A model generated the notes under the pieces. The model had not been told where the DNA came from and searched no databases. It saw only the letters and a list, made by a program, of their open reading frames with translations. A program made the position numbers and the translations under genes. A DNA stretch of 26,143 nt from an uncultured Lachnospiraceae bacterium. GTDB lineage: Bacteria; Bacillota; Clostridia; Lachnospirales; Lachnospiraceae. Position 1 is the stretch's first letter. Every line of letters starts with the position of its first letter. The stretch covers positions 1 to 26,143 of the forward strand of contig CARQVR010000045.1 of the NCBI GenBank assembly GCA_949051815.1, read 5' to 3'. Below are positions 8,176 through 13,992 of the stretch, in pieces.

Positions 8176-10374
8176 CTACCCTTCCACCAGAAACATTCTG
8201 GCCATCACCGGCTCCTCGAAAGTAACCGTCAGCACACCGCGCTCCACCGAAAAGCTGACCGGTTCTTTTTCCGGATAAAGGCAGGAAACCCTGACCCCGT
8301 CTCCCGCAAAAGGCAGGCTGTCAAGGGAAATGGACAGCGTCGTCTCCGAACACACGCTGCCGGCTTTCTGCCGCCTGTCGTTGTTCTTCCCCTCCATCTG
8401 CCGTTTCCACACAGCCAGATACGCCTTATTTTTCGTCTGCAAACCGCTGCAGGCCCACAGATCTTCATTGTCCGTCACATCCAGCGGATAAAACGGCACC
8501 GCCTTTTTGATATCCGGACGTATTTTTTTATAACAGGCAATGCCCTCTTTTACCAGCTCCATCCGCTCTGCGGAAAGTTCCGCCAGATGGCCGCTCTGGT
8601 GGATTCGTCCGAGCATGGCATTTACCATGTTATAAATCACTTCCTCCTTGTCTCCCTGCCCCATGGGATAAGACCAGACCGCCGCCTGCTCCGGCGTCAC
8701 CCCTGCCCCGGCGTTGGCCGCAATGGTGGCATAGTTGCGATAGTCCTCCTGATCCGAGGTGGACTGGATGCTGTAGCGGGAAAGCAGCGCATAGTCGATC
8801 CGCAGCCCGCCGCTGGAACAGTTCTCGATCACCAGATCCGGATATCTGGCAAACACATCATCCAGCCATGCCAGATAAGCGCGCTCATGCGCAAGCATCC
8901 CCTGTCCCACGCTCTCCGCACCGAGTTCCGTGCCGATCCCCGGCTCGATGTTATAATCCATTTTAATATATCCCACACCGTACTCGTTCACCACCCGGTC
9001 AATGACTTCGTTCACATGGGCAATTACCTCGGGATTTCGGAAATCGAGCTGGTACCGGCTCCTGTCAAACACCCTTTTCCCATGACGCACAAAGAACCAG
9101 TCGTCCGGCGCTTTCTTCGCCTTCTCACAGTTGATTCCCATGACTTCAAGCTCCAGCCAGACGCCGGGAACCATACCCTTGTTCCGGATATAATCAGTAA
9201 CCTCCCTGATGCCTCCCGGAAACCGTTCCCTGCACTCCTGCCATTCGCCCACACTGTCCCACCACTCGCCGGGCGCATACCAGCCGGCGTCTATCACATA
9301 ATATTCACAGCCGCACTGAGCCGCCGCGTCGATGAGCGGCAGTTCTTTCTCCGTGGTGGGATCCCCGAACAGACAGTTCATATAATCGTTGAAGATCACC
9401 GGCAGATTTTCATTATCCTTGTTGGGTCTGCGTATCAGGCGGCGGTATTTCGTCAGCTCACCGACCGCCTTTTCAAAGCTGTCCTCCGCCACGCCCACCG
9501 CCACAGGCACCGAAGTAAAGCGCTCGCCGGGTGCCAGATTCTTAAACCAGTGGGACTGCACCTCCGTCGGGCCGCTGACATTCAGATAAAAATGGGTGTT
9601 CTGGTCGCCGATCTCATAGTGCCATGAGCCGTTGTGCTCGATCTGCCAGAACAGACTGGTGTGTGCCTGCGTATTTTCGATATAGCCGAGCGGCAGATAT
9701 TTCTTGGCGGACCAGTTGCCAGTATTGGTCACCTCAAACACCTGCGAAGTGCGCTGGTACACACCCGGCTGTGTCTGTGCCAGTCCCACATCCCCGAACG
9801 TGTACTCTTTTATGCTCATCTCCTTCTGCCAGCCGTTGTAGGGAACCCGCAGTCTCATCTTTGCGTCGGAATTTTGATCCCCTTCCTTCTCAATCCCCGT
9901 ATAGCAGAAAGAGGACAGATATTCCAGACACTGTGTCTCCTGCCCCATGTTGGTCACCTGATTCCACATGCGTACAATGGACGTGCCGTTATAAAACTGC
10001 ATCACCGTCTCCACGCGGACCCGGGTCACTTCCCTGTCTTCCTGCGTGATTGTGAGCCTGCGCCCGGTTTCGTTGACACTGTCCTCCATACCGGCATAGG
10101 TAAGCAGATACCCGGGCGCCGTCACGATATGCTTATTGCCGTGCTTTTCATAAGGACGGTCGTAGCCGGATAAGCTGACCTGCACAAGCTGAAAAGCCTC
10201 GTCAATGAACTGTTCCTTTCTCACCCGGTCCTCCGCCTTGCACGCCGGCCCTACTTTGCACAAGTCCTCCTCCCGAAACACATTTTTTGAAAAATGAAGC
10301 AGCTTTAACTGCCCTTTTTCCGTTATGCCAAACACGATATGAATGCCGTTTTCAACTATGTTTATGTATTTCAT
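8176..10374 (-). CDS. Alpha-galactosidase, GH36 family
   Basis: This 732-aa protein has the full-length GH36 layout: N-terminal beta-supersandwich (about residues 1-320), catalytic TIM barrel (about 325-640) and a C-terminal beta domain. Recognisable catalytic elements are YYVIDAGWY, GVWLELEVMG, DFRNPEV, YIKMDYN with the presumed nucleophile Asp473, ENCSSGGLRID, and STSDQEDYRNY holding the presumed acid/base Asp. No signal peptide is seen, so it should hydrolyse imported alpha-galactosides (raffinose, melibiose or stachyose type) in the cytosol. Its AGGAGG ribosome site overlaps the stop codon of the upstream ybaK-like gene, 9 bases between the coding regions. It ends 8 bases from the convergent merR gene, with no obvious terminator between. 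No sugar transporter is adjacent. Confidence 0.93.
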   Translation of the reverse strand: MKYINIVENGIHIVFGITEKGQLKLLHFSKNVFREEDLCKVGPACKAEDRVRKEQFIDEAFQLVQVSLSGYDRPYEKHGNKHIVTAPGYLLTYAGMEDSVNETGRRLTITQEDREVTRVRVETVMQFYNGTSIVRMWNQVTNMGQETQCLEYLSSFCYTGIEKEGDQNSDAKMRLRVPYNGWQKEMSIKEYTFGDVGLAQTQPGVYQRTSQVFEVTNTGNWSAKKYLPLGYIENTQAHTSLFWQIEHNGSWHYEIGDQNTHFYLNVSGPTEVQSHWFKNLAPGERFTSVPVAVGVAEDSFEKAVGELTKYRRLIRRPNKDNENLPVIFNDYMNCLFGDPTTEKELPLIDAAAQCGCEYYVIDAGWYAPGEWWDSVGEWQECRERFPGGIREVTDYIRNKGMVPGVWLELEVMGINCEKAKKAPDDWFFVRHGKRVFDRSRYQLDFRNPEVIAHVNEVIDRVVNEYGVGYIKMDYNIEPGIGTELGAESVGQGMLAHERAYLAWLDDVFARYPDLVIENCSSGGLRIDYALLSRYSIQSTSDQEDYRNYATIAANAGAGVTPEQAAVWSYPMGQGDKEEVIYNMVNAMLGRIHQSGHLAELSAERMELVKEGIACYKKIRPDIKKAVPFYPLDVTDNEDLWACSGLQTKNKAYLAVWKRQMEGKNNDRRQKAGSVCSETTLSISLDSLPFAGDGVRVSCLYPEKEPVSFSVERGVLTVTFEEPVMARMFLVEG

Positions 10375-10383
10375 TGTGCCTCC

Positions 10384-10851
10384 TCAATATCCCTTGCAGA
10401 CATCCACCCACTGCACAGGAACCGCATATTTTTCTAACTCCGGAATCGTAAGCTTAATCGCACTGTTGGAGCTTCCGCAGGCGGGAAATACGGTTTCAAA
10501 CCGTTTCAGCGACGCATCCAGGTACACCTCCACGCCCTCGTTTACCGCAAACGGACACACGCCGCCCACGGCATGTCCTACCAGCGTCTCCGCCTCCTCC
10601 GTGGAGAGCATTTTCGCCTTCGTGTGAAACTGCTCTTTATACTTGTGATTGTCAATTTTCACATCTCCGGCCGCCACGATCAGTATCGCGTGGCCGTCCA
10701 CCATAAAGGACAGCGTTTTCGCTATCCTCGCAGGCTCGCACGAAAGAGCCTGCGCCGCCAGCTCCACCGTGGCGCTGGACACATCAAACTCCCGGATCTT
10801 TTCCTCCATTCCATACTGCCTGAAATAAGTTTTTACTCTCTCAATCGCCAT
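10384..10851 (-). CDS. YbaK/EbsC family aminoacyl-tRNA deacylase-like protein
   Basis: This 155-aa protein has the YbaK/ProX fold signatures: IAKTLSFMVDG near residue 43 with the conserved lysine, AAGDVKIDNHKYKE, KAKMLSTEEAE, the GHAVGGVCPFAV loop near residue 92 and DASLKRFETVFPACG near residue 110. Family members hydrolyse mischarged tRNA, typically Cys-tRNA(Pro) or Ala-tRNA(Pro), in trans. The start has GGAGAACGG about 10 bases upstream. It is the first gene of a unit with the GH36 gene. The pairing with alpha-galactosidase has no obvious metabolic logic. Its 5' leader contains a MITE-like insertion. Confidence 0.9.
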   Translation of the reverse strand: MAIERVKTYFRQYGMEEKIREFDVSSATVELAAQALSCEPARIAKTLSFMVDGHAILIVAAGDVKIDNHKYKEQFHTKAKMLSTEEAETLVGHAVGGVCPFAVNEGVEVYLDASLKRFETVFPACGSSNSAIKLTIPELEKYAVPVQWVDVCKGY

Positions 10852-10871
10852 TTTTCCGTTCTCCTTTTAGC

Positions 10872-10883
10872 AATATCATATCC
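10872..10883. repeat. Left 12-bp direct repeat flanking the MITE-like element
   Basis: AATATCATATCC here is repeated exactly at 11086-11097, on the other side of the 201-bp inverted-repeat element. One base (10884) separates it from the element. The pattern looks like a target-site duplication, although 12 bp is long for common bacterial families. Confidence 0.7.
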
Positions 10884-10884
10884 C

Positions 10885-11085
10885 AGGCGATTGCGAAACT
10901 CATCAAATCGTGGCTTTTTTGTGCAAATAGTATAATTATAAGCAGACCCTTGTAGAGCGTCAGCGCTTAACGAGGTTTTTCACGAGTTTAGCGTCTGCTA
11001 CGCTCGGAGTGGAGCGCAAGCGCGTCTGCGTTGATTATACTATTTGTGCAATTTCAACAATGAAGAAGGAGTTTCGCAATCGCCT
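10885..11085. mobile_element. MITE-like palindromic element, 201 bp
   Basis: The ends are a perfect 17-bp inverted repeat (AGGCGATTGCGAAACTC at 10885-10901 and its reverse complement at 11069-11085). Inside, a second arm pair repeats CAAATAGTATAAT in inverted orientation (about 10924-10936 against 11034-11046). A third pair, GCAGAC / GTCTGC, continues it, so most of the element can fold into one long hairpin. The core has short G+C-rich inverted segments (GAGCGTCAGCGC, GGAGCGCAAGCGCG). No coding capacity is visible. It sits between the predicted ybaK promoter and the ybaK ribosome site, so it should be transcribed into the leader RNA. Such non-autonomous elements are usually multicopy; that cannot be tested here. 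Confidence 0.85.
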
Positions 11086-11097
11086 AATATCATATCC
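11086..11097. repeat. Right 12-bp direct repeat flanking the MITE-like element
   Basis: AATATCATATCC directly abuts the right inverted repeat and matches 10872-10883 exactly. Removing the element and one repeat copy restores a short, ordinary leader running into the ybaK AAAGGAG ribosome site. Confidence 0.7.
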
Positions 11098-11149
11098 GGC
11101 AGCCGTATCATATGCCCGCCACACAGAATACATTCCTGAATCTACTGCT

Positions 11150-11178
11150 ATTATAGCGGCGGGGCATCCTAATAGCAA
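11150..11178 (-). promoter_or_regulatory. Predicted sigma-A promoter of the ybaK-GH36 unit
   Basis: On the minus strand, TTGCTA (11178-11173) and a perfect TATAAT (11155-11150) are separated by 17 bases. Transcription would start near 11143 and pass through the whole MITE-like element before reaching ybaK at 10851, giving a leader of about 290 bases. The remaining bases up to 11273 hold no gene. They contain a small hairpin (AGGAAC/GTTCCT, 11251-11268) that might terminate the radical SAM unit, with no strong T-run. Confidence 0.6.
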
Positions 11179-11273
11179 TAGAATACCCCGTTTTTCTGTC
11201 AATCCGCTTTCCGCGCCTTCCATACGGCCGCAAGGATATCCTTCAATACAAGGAACGAACCAGTTCCTCCTCT

Positions 11274-12155
11274 CTATCCAAGCCCCTTTAGTTCCCTGCG
11301 GTATGCCGCCATCTCCCCCTCTTCCACCGTATCTGCAATATACTGCAATTCGCTGACCACCGCATCCCGCTCCTTTGGCAGATACGCCGTGACCGGATAA
11401 AAGTTGGAGACGGAATTGGCAAACAGGTGCGTCCTGATCTGCAAATTCTGAATGAATGTCTGCAGCTCTTTCAGGCGTTCCTTCTCACCTGCCGGCATAA
11501 ACTGCCCCGCCTGCGCCATCCTGTACAATTCAGTATCGGGAAACAAAGTAAGGGAATCCACGGAAATGAAATACGGATTAAGACGACTGAACAGCTCCGC
11601 GCTTTTCACCGCATTGCGCCATCCCGCGCCCGTCCCCGCAAGCCCCGTCATATAGACAAAATAATACTCGATACCCGCCTCATCCAGTTTCCGGCACTGT
11701 TCCAGAATATCCGCCGCCGTATAGCCCTTTCTGGCAAGTGTCAGGGTTTCGTCGTCCCCGCTCTCCGTCCCGATACTCAGCCCGTTAATCCCCATCGCCC
11801 GCAGTTTTTTTAACTGCCAGACCTCCTTATCCATGATATCCCTTATTCTGGCAAACATGGCCATTGTCTGGCATTTGATCAGATAATCCCGCACTGTCAG
11901 CGCACGGAGCTTCAAATTCTCATAGCTCATGGCAAAGGGATTCGCCCCCGTCCAGAAAATGCGTCTGGCACAAGGCTGATAACGTTTGATCTCCGCCAGA
12001 TCCTCCTCAAATTCCTCCAGCGGTGACATCCGGAAACACTCGTCTTTATACAGGCTGCAAAAACGACATTTCCTGTATGTGCAGCCGGATGTTGCCTGAA
12101 TGATCACCGAACGGGCCTCGTAAGGCGGCCTCCACGTCCTTCCCGTAAAATGCAA
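11274..12155 (-). CDS. Radical SAM protein, downstream copy of tandem pair
   Basis: This 293-aa radical SAM protein has cluster cysteines in SGCTYRKCRFCSLYKDE, spaced CX4CX2C rather than CX3CX2C. WTGANPF, GLSIGTESGDD (SAM-binding beta strands) and LFPDTELYR follow. The product and substrate are unknown. I set the start at a TTG (12155-12153) because AGGAGG lies exactly 8 bases upstream. The resulting LHFTGRTWRPPYEA then aligns with the start of the upstream paralogue, MHYTGTIWRPPYEA. An upstream ATG at 12221 would add 22 residues unlike the paralogue and overlap the preceding gene. The ribosome site overlaps the stop codon of that gene, so the two are coupled. Confidence 0.88.
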   Translation of the reverse strand: MHFTGRTWRPPYEARSVIIQATSGCTYRKCRFCSLYKDECFRMSPLEEFEEDLAEIKRYQPCARRIFWTGANPFAMSYENLKLRALTVRDYLIKCQTMAMFARIRDIMDKEVWQLKKLRAMGINGLSIGTESGDDETLTLARKGYTAADILEQCRKLDEAGIEYYFVYMTGLAGTGAGWRNAVKSAELFSRLNPYFISVDSLTLFPDTELYRMAQAGQFMPAGEKERLKELQTFIQNLQIRTHLFANSVSNFYPVTAYLPKERDAVVSELQYIADTVEEGEMAAYRRELKGLG

Positions 12156-12168
12156 CGTTTTCACCTCC

Positions 12169-13068
12169 TCACAGATGGCGGACATTCTGCCGGTAACGCC
12201 GCAGTTCTTCCTCACCCGCATTTTGAATCACATCATCCAGAAATAACAGCAGCTCCCCTTTCTCTTTCGGAAGTTCGCTCCACATTTGAAACGCATTGGA
12301 CGCGCCCATCGCCGCAAATACCGTCGGTATTTCCAGATTTTCCGCCAGCGCCCGCAGTTCCCTGTACTTCTCCACCTCGCTCTCCTCCTGCCATCTGCCC
12401 CTTCTGATCTCCTCATACAGTCCGGAATCCGGATAAACGGTCAGCATATTTGCGCCCACAATGCCAGGGTGAAGCTGATTGCACACGGCTGCGGTAAGCC
12501 TTGCCCCTTCCTCGCCGCGCCCTGCACCGGATATCCCTGCCAGATAAAAGAAATGATAATGAATACCCACCCGGTCCAGCCGTCCGCACTGCTCCAGAAT
12601 ATCCGCCGAAAGATACCCTTTGTCCATAAATATAAGCGCCTCATCGTCCGCCGTCTCCATACCGATCGTCAGCCCGTCATAGCCGGCTGCGCGCAGAGCC
12701 GCAAGCTCCTCATCCGATTTCAGGGTAACATCCGTCACTCTGGCGAAACATCCGACAGATTCCGTCTCCGGCAAATATCTGTGTATCAGCTCCGCAATCT
12801 CCATAAGCTTTTCAAATTTCAGCACGAAGGGATTGGCCCCTGTCAGAAAAACGCGTTTTACACGGCATCCCGAAAGGCGTTCATATCTCTTCCGCGCCTC
12901 CTTCAAGTCCGCCTCCATATCCGCAGGCGGCGCCATTCTGAAATCAAAAGGCAGATCGTTATAAAGGGTGCAAAACTTACATCTGTGATGGGTACACCCC
13001 GCCGTCGCCTCCAAAAGCAGGGAAGACGCCTCATAAGGCGGCCTCCATATTGTTCCTGTGTAGTGCAT
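12169..13068 (-). CDS. Radical SAM protein, upstream copy of tandem pair
   Basis: This 299-aa protein is clearly paralogous to the next gene. It has the same WRPPYEA opening, the CX4CX2C cluster motif AGCTHHRCKFCTLYND, LTGANPFVLKFEKL, GLTIGMETADDEALIF, DILEQCGRLDRVGIHYHFFY and TVYPDSGLYEE. The start has AAGGAGG 8 bases upstream. There is no cobalamin-binding or SPASM domain, so it is a minimal radical SAM enzyme. The C-terminal third, after about residue 200, is helical and more divergent between the copies. It is the first gene of a two-gene unit and is divergent from an HxlR regulator. Function unknown. Confidence 0.9.
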   Translation of the reverse strand: MHYTGTIWRPPYEASSLLLEATAGCTHHRCKFCTLYNDLPFDFRMAPPADMEADLKEARKRYERLSGCRVKRVFLTGANPFVLKFEKLMEIAELIHRYLPETESVGCFARVTDVTLKSDEELAALRAAGYDGLTIGMETADDEALIFMDKGYLSADILEQCGRLDRVGIHYHFFYLAGISGAGRGEEGARLTAAVCNQLHPGIVGANMLTVYPDSGLYEEIRRGRWQEESEVEKYRELRALAENLEIPTVFAAMGASNAFQMWSELPKEKGELLLFLDDVIQNAGEEELRRYRQNVRHL

Positions 13069-13116
13069 CGTCCATTCCTCCTTATTGTTTTCTCAGGGGA
13101 TATCCTCTTTTGCACT

Positions 13117-13145
13117 AAATTACTTCTATTACACGGGAAAAACAA
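13117..13145 (-). promoter_or_regulatory. Predicted promoter of radical SAM unit
   Basis: On the minus strand, TTGTTT (13145-13140) and TAATTT (13122-13117) are separated by 17 bases, about 50 bases upstream of the first radical SAM ATG. Two direct copies of AGTACG (13145-13150 and 13167-13172, 22 bases apart, about two helical turns) adjoin the -35 and are candidate binding sites for the divergent HxlR regulator. Confidence 0.5.
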
Positions 13146-13206
13146 GTACGGACTTTTTATGGAGATAGTACGATTTTTGATCCTATGTATTCTTTATGAC
13201 AGTGTC

Positions 13207-13235
13207 TTGTTTTTTCTTTGCGGGTAAAATATACT
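13207..13235 (+). promoter_or_regulatory. Predicted promoter of the hxlR-type gene
   Basis: TTGTTT (13207-13212) and TATACT (13230-13235) are separated by 17 bases. The predicted start site is about 46 bases upstream of the chosen ATG at 13288. Confidence 0.6.
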
Positions 13236-13287
13236 GGATGGAAAGAATCACAAATGAATCTCTATACGGGAAAGGATGATACCGCAA

Positions 13288-13653
13288 ATGGCTGAGAATA
13301 AATTTAGCAGTCAGGAAACACTCGCCCGCTGCGTCCCCATGAGCAGACTGCAGTCTGTGATCGGCGGCAAATGGAAAATCCTGATTTTATGGTATATATC
13401 GTTCTACAAAGTTCAGCGGTTCGGGGAACTGCTGCGCCGTCTTGACGGGATCACCCAGTCCACGCTGACCAGACAGCTCCGGGAGCTGGAGAGCGACGGG
13501 TTCCTCCACAGAGAGGTTTACAGTGAAATTCCGCCGAAAGTGGAGTACAGCCTGACCGCGCTTGGGGAGAGTTTTATTCCTGTGCTGCAGACGATGATGG
13601 AGTGGAGTGAGAAGTGTCTTTGTCCTGATTATCGGAGTCCGTATGCACACTGA
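13288..13653 (+). CDS. HxlR family winged-helix transcriptional regulator
   Basis: This 121-aa protein matches the HxlR family in length and motifs: the conserved Cys in TLARCVPMSRLQSVIGGKWK, ILILWYI, RFGELLRRLDGITQSTLTRQ (recognition region), LRELESDGFLHR and the wing VYSEIPPKVEYSLTALGES. HxlR proteins often sense electrophiles or oxidants through that N-terminal cysteine. I prefer the ATG at 13288, with AAAGGA 11 bases upstream; an ATG at 13276 directly abuts that site. It is divergent from the radical SAM pair and is the obvious candidate to control it. No strong terminator follows. Confidence 0.92.
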   Translation: MAENKFSSQETLARCVPMSRLQSVIGGKWKILILWYISFYKVQRFGELLRRLDGITQSTLTRQLRELESDGFLHREVYSEIPPKVEYSLTALGESFIPVLQTMMEWSEKCLCPDYRSPYAH

Positions 13654-13681
13654 CTTTGCCACCATTTCAAATATTGTTTGC

Positions 13682-13709
13682 CGTGGCAGACGAATAATAT
13701 TTTTATCAT
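13682..13709 (-). pseudogene. Remnant of low-molecular-weight protein tyrosine phosphatase start
   Basis: The minus strand reads ATG then MIKILFVCHG, which is the very characteristic opening of low-molecular-weight tyrosine phosphatases (usually followed by NICRSPMAE, the P-loop). Here the next bases give KQYLKWW and a stop at about 13631. The following bases GGCAAACAATATTTG differ from the expected GGCAATATTTG (Gly-Asn-Ile-Cys) by a 4-base insertion, after which homology ends. The ATG overlaps the stop of the upstream membrane-protein fragment (ATGA). I read this as the stump of a deleted gene; a chance match is possible because only about 10-13 codons remain. Confidence 0.55.
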
Positions 13710-13888
13710 CCTGGATTTATCCTCGTATCATTCGCATTTTCCCATTGATTTTTCGAAAGTGTTCTTGTAAGGATTACGTTATAGGCAATAGTTATAAATA
13801 TCAGAATAAATATATGAACAATATGGCAAACCGTTTCCGATAGCGAATAATTGACAGCAACACCATACCAGAGATTTCCTGTTGCCAA
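13706..13888 (-). pseudogene. C-terminal fragment of a small membrane protein
   Basis: The minus-strand frame ends with a hydrophobic segment (VCHIVHIFILIFITIAYNVI) and a polar tail TRTLSKNQWENANDTRINPG. Its stop overlaps the ATG of the phosphatase stump. The upstream part around NLWYGVAVNYSLSET also looks like protein sequence. However, there is no ribosome site before the first ATG (13888) and no clear N-terminus. It is best read as the tail of a truncated gene that once preceded the phosphatase. The rest of the 13654-13950 stretch is A+T-rich and holds nothing else I can identify. Confidence 0.4.
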
Positions 13889-13949
13889 GATAAAAAGCGG
13901 TTATCTTTTTCAGAATCTATTTTATATTAGCAATTTACTGCCGTGATAG

Positions 13950-13979
13950 AAAAAAGAGACCGCCACACATGCGGTCTCT
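13950..13979 (-). terminator. Rho-independent terminator of the dCache chemoreceptor gene
   Basis: On the minus strand, a perfect 9-bp stem (AGAGACCGC / GCGGTCTCT) with a 7-base loop is followed by a run of T. It lies 14 bases after the chemoreceptor stop codon. Confidence 0.88.
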
Positions 13980-13992
13980 TGTCGTTTCCCGT

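Noticed and set aside
11035..11223. 62-aa minus-strand reading frame upstream of ybaK
   Set aside because: It spans the predicted promoter, leader and right arm of the MITE-like element, has no proper ribosome site, and its C-terminus comes from the inserted element.
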